Assembly: GCA_954871525.1 (NCBI GenBank)
Contig: OX940865.1
Coordinates: forward strand, 7,998,001-8,062,000
DNA from: Parietaria judaica
Lineage: Eukaryota; Streptophyta; Magnoliopsida; Rosales; Urticaceae
DNA length: 64,000 nt
Direction: 5' to 3'
The notes under the pieces were generated by a model. It saw nothing but the letters and a program-made list of their open reading frames with translations. It did not search any database and was not told the origin of the DNA. Shown here in pieces: positions 49,901 to 61,053 of the stretch. The number at the start of each line of letters is the position of its first letter. Position 1 is the stretch's first letter. The position numbers and the translations under genes are program-made.

Positions 49901-51893
49901 AAAATCATATTCCTATCTATACTTTAGATATAAGTTTAGATATATATAGGATTGACAGTAATCCTATATATATATATATAGGTATACCGTATATATATAT
50001 ATTTCAAACATATTATATCGAATAAACTATAAATATTTCTATACGTGGCCTCACATAAACATGACACGAATAGACCAAAAAAAGTAGACATTGAAAATGA
50101 AAAGAAAGCCAAAAGCAGATCCAATTTACGTCGACCGAATCTAAGCCACTGTTTGGCAGTGGCTCCTCTTTTTTGTTTAATTAAGAAATTAATAGTTACG
50201 AAAGTATTTAATATTTTATCGGAGAATTTTTTTTATGAAAAAAATATCTCTACTAAAATATCTTAATTATTATTTTATTTGTAATGATGACAAAAAAAAA
50301 GCTTCTAATGTCATTATATAATATCCATGAAAGAGCTTAATTTTTTTAATGCGATGATTAAATTTTATCAATATTATTAACAAAAAATCGACACAAGTAT
50401 GAAAAATTCATTATATTTCGGAAGTTTTATTACATTTTAGTGCTAAATTACAAACATCAAATACTTATGTGGATTTTAAAGTTTTTTAATTACATTAGGA
50501 ACTTACGCCGCAAAAAAAGATTAAAAACTTTTATCGCTATTAAATAAAAGAATAATCGCGCCAAAATTATCTAAATTTTGACCAAGTGATGCTTCATAGT
50601 CTATTGAAATATAGTCTATAAAAACACCTTAAGTCAACAAATATAAAAGTGACACATTTTTCACACGAATTCAAATGACAAAAATGTGATATAACACATT
50701 ATTTACAATCGAATGAATAATATTATGATTGGTTTTCGTTAGGATTTTATGTTGTTTTAGGAGTAGTCGATTGTTGAGGAATTAGTTGAATTCAATTTTT
50801 AGATATTAGGTTTGAATTAATTATGCAATTAGATAATAATTGGGCTTTGTGTTTAGTGGGACCTTGGATTTAGTCGATTAGGTTTTTGTAGGGGAGGCTG
50901 GCTGATTGTTGAAACTTGAAACTATCAGCTATGTGAGAATTGAGCGCAGCCGTTTTACACCGGGAAAGCTTCATAACTTGCTCTCAAAGGGTTTCGTCCA
51001 TTATATTGTTCGACTTTCAGTAATAATATGCATGGAATTCATCTTTTTTCGTTGTAGTTTTCGTTCTGTGTTGTGCGATTATAATTTTTTGATATTTTTT
51101 TTCAGCGAAGAAATAGTTCTTATAAAACTAGTATAAGACCACTTTCTTAAGAGAAATGATTTAATATCACTATGTTAAAAAATTAACCAACTTGTGTTAA
51201 AAACAAATAGACGGAGAAATGTATTGTTTCACATTTGTTTATCAATGAGTACTTTTGTTGTTATTTTTCAATATGCACCCCTTATCGCATTAGATATTCA
51301 AAGTTTGAAAACTTATGATGCAATTATCTCTTAATAACATATTAGATACTTCTGTTTCGTCAATATTATCTCTTACTTAAATTGTTGTTGTGATTATATT
51401 TAAATAATCTTAATAAAACATGTATAACATAATTTAACATATAAGCACGTAATTTAAATTTGCAAAAAATTGTATCATATCATTATAGAATGTTGTAGAC
51501 TTAGTACTTTTGTATCATATCATTATAGGCGGCGTGCACAAAATATCGCAAAACTAGCTTATTTTAACCTAGCTAGAACAAAAAAAATAACACTACTTTT
51601 GCGTATCCACATTGAAAATTGTTTCCGAATTAAGCTTCCTAACGTATAAGTATATTTTTATAATCAATTATTTGAAGCTGAATCATAGAATTTTTTTTTT
51701 TTTTTTTTTTACATTTAGTAACTAAGTATTAGTAAATTATAGCAATAAATGCGATAAAGACCCCTATATTTTAAGTTTGTTTAAGGGATATTTTCAATGT
51801 TGTCTTTGCCAATATAAAGACCAAATATTTTATTTTAATATAAATTTGAGTTGTCATGATTAAATAAACAGTAAATATTCATTTTGAGATTTA
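46986..51893. other. Long gene-free AT-rich region
   Basis: Nearly 5 kb without a convincing gene. TA microsatellites lie near 49965-50010, a T run near 51691, a direct repeat TTGTATCATATCATTATAG at about 51470 and 51512, and GCCGCAAAAAAAG/TTTTATCGCTATT pieces near 50505-50545 that may be a decayed MITE. Confidence 0.55.
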
Positions 51894-52080
51894 CTTGATA
51901 GTATCAGTGACACACTCGGTGTTCTCGATAGTGTCGGTGATATACTTAACGGTATCAATGTCCTGCTCGGCGTTCCAGACGGGGTTAGTGACGTACTCGG
52001 TGGTTTCAACAACACACTTGGCAATGTCGCCGATGTACATAGCGGTCAGTGACGGTGTCAACGACATATACTCGTGGTAC
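51894..52080. repeat. Degenerate ~24-33-bp repeats of the GTGTCGGTGAT(A)TACTCGGT type
   Basis: A GC-richer island repeats variants of GAC-ACACTCGGTGTT-CTC, GTCGGTGATATACT and GTGACGTACTCGGTGG. On the + strand one frame gives DSVGDILNGINVLLG and GVSDVLGGFNNTLGNVADV, a regular Val/Leu/Gly pattern ended by a stop. It may be a fragment of a repetitive protein or a minisatellite. Confidence 0.4.
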
Positions 52081-52304
52081 TTAGATGATTCATGTTAAAT
52101 TTTTTAAAATTATAAAAATTTGCAAATTTAAAACATTAATAATAATTATCAGTGACATTTTATAAACTTGACACATGACATATACTTACCAAAAATTTGA
52201 CATTTCATAAAGTTCACACATGACATATACTTAACAAAAACTTAATCTTTAATGTTGATTTAGTAACTTAGACTCAAATTACCCTAAAAATAAAATATTA
52301 GGTC

Positions 52305-53035
52305 TTTAAGCTGGCAAAAAAAAAAAATAGATAAATGTAGAACCTGGTCCACGGTTCGAGCCCAAGGCCAGACCCTGTGGTAGCGTGGGTAGCCAACGAT
52401 AGAGATAACGAAGGTTGACTAATGTCTCAACTTTGGTGAAGGAGAATCGTCGTCTTAGGCAAGGCACGAGTTGTCCAGTCGATGGGGTTCTTTCCTCGGC
52501 GATGACTCGGCGGTGAGGGAGGGTATGCAAAAAAGAAAATATGGATGCCGCACCCCCTCACTATAGCATGACTGCTTACGTTCCCATTTGTAGTCAAGTC
52601 TGATCAGGTCATCACGTAGTTCAGAGCTAGTGGTAAATGTAGGAATGACGAGGTGATTTCTATCGTCATTGGAGCCGATAATGGCGGCGCGGGGAATGAC
52701 GTCGCATATGACGGGGGGGATTACCGGCGAGGGTGCATGAAGTGGCGATGCAGGGTGACCGTCGCGGATGGCGAGGGTATTACCAGCGAGGGGGGCCGAG
52801 CTCCGGAGAGGGTCGATGGAGACCAGGATTGGGTCGAGGTAAAACTTGGATCCTGGAGAACTTCGGAGCTACAACTATGTCCGAAATTGTGTCCCTGTGA
52901 CTCAAGGATGATAACATGACGAGGACCCTTAGCGAGCAAGTCCCCCGATTCCCGCACTAGAGGGGGATGGCGAATTTCTTGAGAGAGTCGAGAGGGAAAC
53001 TCGAGTTTTCGGAGAGAATTTCTGGAGAGCATATG
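52305..53035. other. GC-rich island of unknown origin
   Basis: About 730 bp, clearly richer in G and C than its flanks, with GGCGAGGG, TTACCGGCGAGG/TTACCAGCGAGG and CTCTCTCGAG-like words. Several short frames exist on both strands but none shows a domain. It may be part of an LTR or leader of a retrotransposon, but no ends could be paired. Confidence 0.35.
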
Positions 53036-54065
53036 CCTAAAACAAAGTACAAATATGGATTCAATTATATTTATATATCTAAATTAAATTATATAAGCTA
53101 CTTAAATTATTAAGAAACGAAATTGTATTGATAGGTTAAACGCCTAACTTAAGTCTCTAAAAGGAAAAACCTTATCAAGAATTTGTATAATAATCAAACA
53201 CTTGTGCCGGTTTTACAAAAATAAAATAAATCATCTAGCCTAAGTTTTGGTGAATTAATTGTTGTTGTATTTTGTGCACACTTATGTGAATTTTTTTATT
53301 TTTGTTTTTATGGAATTTGTTAATTTGATTTTGGTATACTTAATATTTACAATGCTTTTTTTAGTATAAAAAATATTTAGATCGAGATCCTAGTGAATAA
53401 CCCGATCTGAATTATAGAGCCGAATTATGATTATAAACTGGATCTAATTTTTAACCGGTTTTTAAATTTTGAGACCTTATTTTCAATACTAGGCTAGGAT
53501 ACCTTGATATTAGGAAACGATTCTAGTTTCCAAATTTTCAATACTCGAAATCTTATTCCGACATAAGATATTAAAAAACCCACTAACTGGATCGGATTTT
53601 AACTGATTTTGTCCTAATATTTCCTTGTATTTTTCAAAACCAATTAGTTTTTGCTGCTTCAAAAGTATAAAGATTAAATCTATGGTGGCCGTTAGTTGTT
53701 AAAAAAAAAAAAGAACGACAAGCAAGGTTCTGTTAATGTTTATTCATTCGTACTTTCTAAACCTAAGTTATATAAATAAATAAAAAAAATGTTTCTCTAA
53801 AATTACTCAATATATCATCCTAATTACTTAGTGAAGTGTATATATTTGTTTGATAAACGACATTATCCGACAATGGATGGCATGGCACTCTGAGAGACCT
53901 ACACCCTTTTTTTTGTCGCCTAGCGAACTATTTTGTTTCCAACCAAGAGGACCACGTCACCCACCCATGGATACGCAGGCAGCAGGATAATTAATCCCAC
54001 CACACGCGCTTTGATCGCGCGTGAACCTCCCGCCAAAATATCTAAATTCTAAACCCAGACCCGTG
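53036..54065. other. Spacer and distal promoter of the heat-shock factor gene
   Basis: AT-rich until about 53940, then GC-richer promoter DNA. CCCGCCAAAA near 54029 is an E2F-like sequence in reverse. No gene was recognised. Confidence 0.5.
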
Positions 54066-54148
54066 ACGTGTCCTAAAAGACACGTAGAGAAAAAGCCCCG
54101 AATGTATAGATCAGTATTCCCAAAACGCCCCTGGCCGAGTGCCACGTG
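54066..54148 (+). promoter_or_regulatory. Inverted ABRE pair and G-box upstream of the HSF gene
   Basis: ACGTGTC (54066-54072) and its exact complement GACACGT (54079-54085) are separated by six bases, and CACGTG follows at 54143-54148. These cores fit abscisic-acid response elements bound by bZIP factors. They lie 130-210 bp upstream of the ATG. A TTAAATAC TATA-like word is at about 54206. Confidence 0.5.
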
Positions 54149-54277
54149 GATCCCGCTCCTCTGCGCGCGTCTCTTGGGTACCTTACCGTGGTGCCCCATC
54201 GTCTCTTAAATACCTCTCCTTTCTCTCTCTGCTCACACTTTTAGCAGAGAAGAGAGAGAGAAAGAAAAGGAGCGACA

Positions 54278-55255
54278 ATGGAGGACGCTGCGACGAGCAT
54301 GATCGCACCGTTCGTTATGAAGACCTACCAGATGGTCAACGATCCGACGACGGACAGCCTCATCTCCTGGGGCCGAGCCAACAACAGCTTCGTCGTCGTC
54401 GATCCCCTCGATTTCTCCCACAGAATCTTGCCTGCTTTCTTCAAGCACAACAATTTCTCCAGCTTCGTCCGTCAGCTCAACACCTACGTAATCACTCTCT
54501 CACACTGTATCTATAGATTGTAGCTGTATATAGTTGTATTGAATTGGTGTTTGCCTGTGTAGGGATTTCGGAAGGTGGATCCGGACCGGTGGGAGTTCGC
54601 GAACGAGTGGTTCCTGCGAGGCCAGAAGCATTTGCTGCGGAACATCGCGAGGAAGAAGCACGCCGGGAAGAGCGGCGGCGGCGGCGGGGGGTCGATTTTC
54701 TCGGGGACCAAGCAGGAGGAGTACTTCGGGCTGGTGGAGGACAACGAGGAGATGGTGATGGAGATCGCGCGGCTGAAGGAGGAGCAGCGAGCCATGGACG
54801 AGGAGATCCGGGGGATGAGCAAGCGCCTCGAGGTCACCGAGCTCCGGCCTCAGCAGATGATGGCGTTCCTCTACAAGGTCGTCGAGGATCCCGAGATCCT
54901 CCCCAAAATGATGCTCCGAAACAAGCACTTGGTCACCGGTCGCGTCACCGAGAAGCGCCAGCGGCGCGCCTCGTCCTCCTCGGAGGCGACCACAACCACG
55001 ACCACTACGTCGATGAATTCGGAGGAGGAGGACGAGGTTCGGATTCCGTCCTCGTCTCCTGAGAGCTTTGGAACGTCGAATTCGCCCTCGCCGGACATTT
55101 TCCCGGCCCCTGTGTGGAAATTCCCGGCGGTCACAGTGGTCGGAGTAGGAAGTTACGGGGCGGCGGCGAACGGAGGCGGAATCGGGTACTTCGAGTCCGG
55201 TCCACCGGTTCAACCGCCTTATCCATTCTCGTTGTTTGGAGGAGGGTTCTCTTAG
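54278..55255 (+). CDS. Class C heat-shock transcription factor (HSFC1-like), 2 exons, 300 aa
   Basis: Nuclear DNA-binding factor that recognises heat-shock elements as a trimer; class C members lack the activating AHA motifs of class A. Exons 54278-54487 and 54563-55255 join at NTY|GFRK, the conserved intron position inside the DNA-binding helix of plant HSFs. The DNA-binding domain (about 8-104) has [48 protein letters not shown] and [21 protein letters not shown] Gly-rich linker (105-114) leads to the HR-A/B oligomerisation helix (about 126-178: [20 protein letters not shown] onward), then a basic patch KRQRRA and a Ser/Glu-rich tail ending [10 protein letters not shown]. No class B LFGV motif is seen. 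The CT/GA-rich leader is short. Confidence 0.96.
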
Positions 55256-56089
55256 TTGAATTAGTTTAATTTTATGACAGCAATTTTCTTTTATTCTAAT
55301 TTCTATTGTATTTTCTCATGTTATTATTTATTATTTTTGTCCTTTGGCTCGTCTTTTTATTTAGTGCTCTCAATTTTTGTATAAACAAAAGAAATGAATA
55401 ATATAAATGTGCAGTACAACTCTTTCTACTTGTGGTCGTGGATAATCTGGAATTTGTGACATTTTAATATATATATATATATATATATCTAATTTCCTTT
55501 AGTACCAAGTTGCAATTATTTGGGTCAAAATAGTCAATAATGATTGTTAAATTGGGAAACCCGAATCTGTGTCACCAACAATAGGTTTCCATATGGGTTG
55601 TAATATTATTATATGATAAGATTGATGCCATTTTTACTGTTGTACTTAACAACACTGCACTGGTGTATGTGTGTATCTACAGATATTATATTTGGGATGA
55701 CTAAAAGAGGAATAAAGACAGAAATGACTGTTGTTAGGAATCCCCTGAACACGTGTACCAGGGTTTGACGAGTTTTTAATTAATATAATGTATCTACTAC
55801 TTTTTAGGCATGAATGTGGGCATAATCTGGGTTCGATACAAAACAATACAAGTCCAAGTGAAGATAAGGATTAATGGTGGTTACTGGTTAATATATATAT
55901 AAAGAAGAAAGGATTAGTTAAGTGTGAGGGAAGGCAAGTGTAGTGTAGTGATTGAAGGCAGCGCAGAGTGGTCCCAGAAGAAGGAAGAGATTGCAGGGCT
56001 GCCATTGGGCGAGAGAGCCAGGATTGTGGGGCGGTGATCTAAGCTACCTCATCATCATCATATATATAAAGGTTTTAAAGCCTTGGTAA
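55256..56089. other. 3' region of the HSF gene and spacer
   Basis: AT-rich, with a TA microsatellite at about 55469-55490. A less AT-rich patch at about 55930-56045 (GGAAGAGATTGCAGGGCTGC) has no recognised function; AAGAGATTGCAG also occurs near 57476. Confidence 0.45.
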
Positions 56090-56661
56090 ATAAAACTCCC
56101 ATAAAAATCCGAATCTGATTCCGTAGCCTGATGTAAAATCCCAATCCGAATTTCGGATCTGGGTACTCAATATCGGATTAGAACCGACTACAGGTACCGA
56201 GTATTAAAATTCTAAATACTGGATACCCAGTTTAATAACTGGATTTTTTTAATTATTTTATTTTCCTTTAATTTTTTTTAGTGTTTCTTCTCACTTTTAG
56301 GTTAGGGCTCGACCATTTTATTTTACTATGTTTTTATTTATGCTTGATGCGCGAGACTATTTTTTTAATACATTTTAATTATAAGAAAATGGACGTGTGT
56401 TTTTATTTATGAGACAATGTTTATTTTGAGATAATATACCTTTTTGAAAATTAAAAACAGAAAAAGCGATTCAAGTAAAAATCCAGATCCGGTTGCAAAC
56501 CCGAATTCGTTTTTCAAAACCGGGTACCGGGTATCAAAACTAGAAACCCAGATTCCGAATGCGGATGCGGATATGGGTATCAATTTTCGGATACCCGGTT
56601 TTACGGATCCGGGTGCCAGGTACCTAAAAAAAATCGAGTGCCTACCCGGTTTCACCCCCTA
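56090..56661 (-). mobile_element. Putative hAT-like non-autonomous element
   Basis: The right end GGTTTCACCCCCTA (complement TAGGGGGTGAAACC) has a hAT-type terminus, preceded by dense ACCCGG, GGATCCGGG and CCGGGTACC words. The left part has CCGAATTTCGGATCTGGGT and similar words, but the matching end and an 8-bp duplication were not found, so the left border is approximate. Confidence 0.4.
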
Positions 56662-56733
56662 ACTCCCTAAGCATAATGTATCGATATTGATCCCTTAATT
56701 ACCATGAGTATGCCCTTTTTAATTAGCAATAAC

Positions 56734-57190
56734 TAGGCTTGGCAATTCGTGTTTTTGTATCGTGTTCGTATCGGGTCTTATAGATGTTTTTGAGTTATTT
56801 TATATAGATTCAGACTTGTCCCATTTAATAATCATGTTTGAAGGTGAGACCTAGACCCTCTCCATGTAATAACCGCCTGAATCATTTCTAGCCCTTTAAC
56901 CCAATTAACATGTTAACGTATTTTCAAAATGGTAAATTAATTAAATTTATCCTCATTTAACTTAATTTATTAATAATTTTCTATATTCATCAATTGAACG
57001 ACTTAATTAATAATAAAAAAAAACATAAAGTTCATTTAGAATGAATAGTAAAACAATTTTAACATATATAAAATGTATAAAATACAGCTTTTTATTCTTT
57101 AATTGTGTCTAATTGTGTTATCGTATTCGTATCGTGTACCCATTATTTAATCGAGTTTACCATATTTGACACGGTGTGACTTGGATCTAT
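56734..57190 (+). mobile_element. Putative hAT-like non-autonomous element (TAGGCTTGGCAA start)
   Basis: TAGGCTTGGCAATTCGTG at 56734 is a familiar plant hAT terminus, followed by ATCGTGTTCGTATCGGGT. Facing ATCGTATTCGTATCGTGT words occur near 57120-57140. The right end is degenerate, so the border is approximate. Confidence 0.4.
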
Positions 57191-58760
57191 ATATACTAGA
57201 TCCAAACCCACAACTAGTAGCACCGGAGTTACCACTAGAAGATTAGAATAAAGAAAATCTTGATTATACATTTATTATGGGAGATTATTGTTGTGTTTGT
57301 AGACTTTTTACTTACTTATACTCAAACGTGAATACTTTTTTTTTTCCTTGTAGATTATATAGTGTAAATATAAAAAGAAGCAAATATATAAAAGCAATTA
57401 AGCAATGAAGGCGATAGAGAGACAGAGAGGCACGTGAAGAATGGCCGTTGGATATGCTTAATGACTCTCACCCCAAGAGATTGCAGATATCAGTGGTGGG
57501 CCACTCTGCCACCTCACCGCCGCATTTCCTTCCTATTACACCCACATAGATTGCTTTTTATTTTTTATTTTTTTGTTCATACTTTTATAATGGTATAATT
57601 AATTATTTCGTAATGTTATTCAAATTTAAAATTTAAATAAATTTAAATTATTTCAATAAGAGGGTTTTATCCGGGTTTTAAACTCGGATCCATTTGACTT
57701 CCTGATAAGTTCATTTTTAGTTCTATTTTCTGGGTTTTATTAATTAAAAATGCATTACAAAAAGATTAAATATGAATTGTTCAACATACAATTATGGAAT
57801 ATTTGGCTGTCGTTACTCTTGCAACACAAGCAAGCAAGGGCTGTGCTGAAGAGGACACGTATAGGCTAAGCTGTATCACCCAGAAATATTATATTGCATG
57901 ATTGTATTTATTTAATCACGTGACAACGGTCTACTGTACTATTCATTGACTGATGACTTTTCTCTACAACCCATATTTTATGAATTAAATTGCCAAAGGT
58001 TAAGAGAATTACGTGAAAAACAATAAGAGAATAATACTCTTACTTAATACTATCTCGGATCATTGCTTGTGGGCCCAAGCCCACTCCGAGATCTCTTATT
58101 GGGCCTGTTATGATGACGCGTGGCAGCTTCTGAGTAGTGGGCCCAAAGTAGCAACAAAACAAAAGAAGAGGTTTCCAACTCTGGCTTCTGGGGACCAATT
58201 TTCATCATCGGCACGTGCGATCACGTGGAATGAAGAGCTGACGCGTGTCCCTGGTATCGCTTCACTTCACATATAGTTTTTTGGACCATATATATTATAT
58301 TTATTTATACATAATTAAAGTGTAAAGAGTTGTAGCACTTTTATATAAAGGGCATAAACTAAAAGAGTCAATGACCAATAGAGAGCGAGCAATTCAATAA
58401 AAGCAGGATGCGTAGTAGAAATATTTATATTTTTAGAAATAATTGCGTAAAAAGTACACAAATATATAAAAAAATAGTATGACATATTCTTAACTTTTCA
58501 ATCGTGTGGATTAAGTACTCGAGTCGTGAAATTTGAATTTTTAACTGTTTTTTTTTCTAATATGTCTTTGTTAAGTCATTTACACTTGTAAATTTCAAAT
58601 TAAAGTATTCGAAATCTCAAAACGTGAAAAAATATTAATTTGAGTTGTTAATATAAAAGCCCGACATTAACAGAGATATATGAAAAATTAATAAATTGCA
58701 AACAAAAATTTCAAGACTTTGAATATTCGATCTATGCACTTGAAAGCTTGAAATATGTCG
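57191..58760. other. Intergenic DNA with two GC-richer patches
   Basis: Patches at about 57420-57545 (GGTGGGCCACTCTGCCACC) and 58060-58270 (two CACGTG cores, two GACGCGTG words, GGGCCCAA) resemble promoter-like or decayed transcribed DNA. A 87-codon frame at 58013 has no domain. No gene was recognised. Confidence 0.45.
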
Positions 58761-58769
58761 TATTATTTT

Positions 58770-59643
58770 GGGATAATAGCGGCAAAAATGGCCAAAGTTA
58801 GGCCAAGTGTGCAAATAAGTGGCCAAACCGATTTAATATCGGCATAAGTAGCCAAAGTTTGCCAAACCGTGAACAGAACAAATTCCATCCATTTCATGTT
58901 TAGGCTCTAACTAACAATGAGGCCAAAATTATTAACGAGATTATCACTTTTTTTACAAAGTTTTTAAAACACTACCCATTTTGGTACATTTTAATACACA
59001 AAATGAGTAATATTTTTAAAAATATATTGTGGCTAAATGGGTATTTCCTTAAACAAAATTTCGGGTCTCTAACAATTAAATATATCTCAATAAAATAATA
59101 TTACAAAGTCTCGATTTTAGCCTCGACTCTAACTAACAATGTTAGGCCAACATTATTAACGAAATTTTTATTTTGTACAAACGTATTAAAACATACATAT
59201 TTTAGTTCATTTTAATACACACAATGAGTAATTAAAAAAAAAAACTTGTGGCTAAATGGGTATTTTTGCTTATGGCAATATTTTTATATTTATTAGAGAA
59301 GTTTTTTGTGCTATTGATGTTGATATATTGTTTTTATTGTTCATGTAACATTTTTGAAGTTCATATAGTGTTCTTGATATTCATATATTATTTTTAATGT
59401 TGATTTTAGTATTAGTCTTCTTGATGTTCATATCATGTTTTCATATATTGACCTAAAATCTCAAACCAATTGAAAAAATAACGATTTTAGCGCTGACGTG
59501 GCTAACGGCGTTGACATGAAATGGATGGAATTTGTACTATCCACGGTTTGGTAAACTTTGGCTACTTAAGCCGATATTAAATCGGTTTGGCCACTTATTT
59601 GCACACTTGGCCTAATTTTGGTCACTTTTGCCGCTATTATCCC
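58770..59643. mobile_element. Mutator-like MITE relative, 874 bp, divergent interior
   Basis: Starts GGGATAATAGCGGCAAAAAT and ends TTTTGCCGCTATTATCCC, with perfect 9-bp duplications TATTATTTT (58761-58769 and 59644-59652). The arms share the GCGGCA and TCGGCATAAG modules of the 37459 family but carry GGCCAAA words in between. Two ~222-bp direct repeats fill the interior, starting CTCTAACTAACAATG at about 58905 and 59127. No transposase was found. Confidence 0.92.
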
Positions 59644-59652
59644 TATTATTTT

Positions 59653-60587
59653 TAATGAACTTGGATACTTTACCACAAAATTATCCCTTATTTTTATTTT
59701 CTTTCTGTATAGTTATTTATATTCGTTATTCTTAGAAATTATTGAAGTCGACAAAATGTGAGACACATTTCGAGAGCCTATTCGAGGAGGGTCATTGTCT
59801 CTTAAAAATTAAGAGAGAGAATTTGAACCATGTAATTAGGCTAATTTATACCAAATCACCTTTAAGTGTATAGTTTAATATTTATGTGAGTGTGGTTAGA
59901 TGTTTCCATCAAAAGCAGAGAGAGGAGCTTGTGGTTTAGGGCTACCCACGTCTAATTAGGCATCGTTTACAACACTTGTACTTTCGTAAGACTTAATCTA
60001 ATATTCATGAAACTAATTAAGACTTGATCATGATTCGTTAATAGCCTCTTCTATGGTAATTAGTTTTATGTAGCGCAAGTTCTGTCGACTTATTAACTTA
60101 TCTTTGCTGGTGAAAACACCTTCTTATGGCGTATTTTATACTCACCAATAGTCGTGTAATATCTAGACCAAAGTATAAAACGGACCACCATTAAAACAAA
60201 AAAAGACTAGGACTACCTGGGTTCCGTTTTTTTTTTAATTCGTTTAAAACGTATTTAAACCCAAAATATAAAAATAAATATAAAAAACACGGTCTCGAAT
60301 TGATTTGGGTCCGGAAAAAAAAATGGACCAGGACTAGTTAGGGTTCGGGTAAAAAAAATAAAAAGAGTCTAATGCCGAATGTCCGAGAAACATGATATTT
60401 ACAGGCTTATTTGCTGAGCTGAAAAATCACTACAACAATCGAGGATTCACGATTGGTGTAATTCCCCTTTTAAGTTACTTAAGGGCTCGGGTTTTTCCGT
60501 TAAAAATTAATCATGCAAACAAAAATGGGTTAAAAGAGAATAAGATGCTCTGAAATTTTGGTGTGAGTGTCTTAATTTTTGTAAGGA
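59653..60587. other. AT-rich spacer
   Basis: No gene, RNA or paired repeat was recognised. Confidence 0.5.
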
Positions 60588-60596
60588 AATTTTTAT

Positions 60597-61044
60597 GGGA
60601 TAATAGCGGCATAAGTCCTCAACCTTTACTCAACTGGGGCGGCATAGCCCCAACCCCATTTAATAGCGGTATAAGTACCAAAAGATGATTTCCGTCCATA
60701 TTTGACTAACGGAAGTAGTCAACGTTTGTGTGGTCAGCTTCTCATCAACATGGAGGCCACGTAATCCGATATGTCACCATACACGTCATCCTCGCGTCAT
60801 CAAATTTAATGCAATCGCCATTAATTTTACATTAAATTTGATGACGCGAGGATGACATGTATGGTGACATGTCGGATTACGTGGCGTACACGTTGACGAG
60901 AAGCTAACCACGCAAACGTTGACTACTTCCGTTAGTCAAATATGGATGGAAATCATCTTTTGGTACTTATACCGCTATTAAATGAGGTTGGGGCTATGCC
61001 GCCCCAGTTGAGTAAAGGTTGAGGACTTATGCCGCTATTATCCC
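60597..61044. mobile_element. Mutator-like foldback MITE, 448 bp
   Basis: A second full copy of the 37459 family: GGGATAATAGCGGCATAAG start and complementary end, perfect 9-bp duplications AATTTTTAT (60588-60596, 61045-61053), arms of about 215 bp around a short centre (GCAATCGCCATTAATTTT). It is non-coding. Confidence 0.94.
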
Positions 61045-61053
61045 AATTTTTAT

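Noticed and set aside
54500..55213. 237-codon antisense frame over the HSF second exon
   Set aside because: Product is low-complexity Arg/Leu/His; the sense strand has clear HSF domains.
55930..57545. Possible microRNA precursor around AAGAGATTGCAG words
   Set aside because: No convincing long hairpin was seen by eye and no known mature microRNA sequence was recognised.
58013..58276. 87-codon open frame
   Set aside because: No domain, no splice context and promoter-like composition; not supported as a gene.
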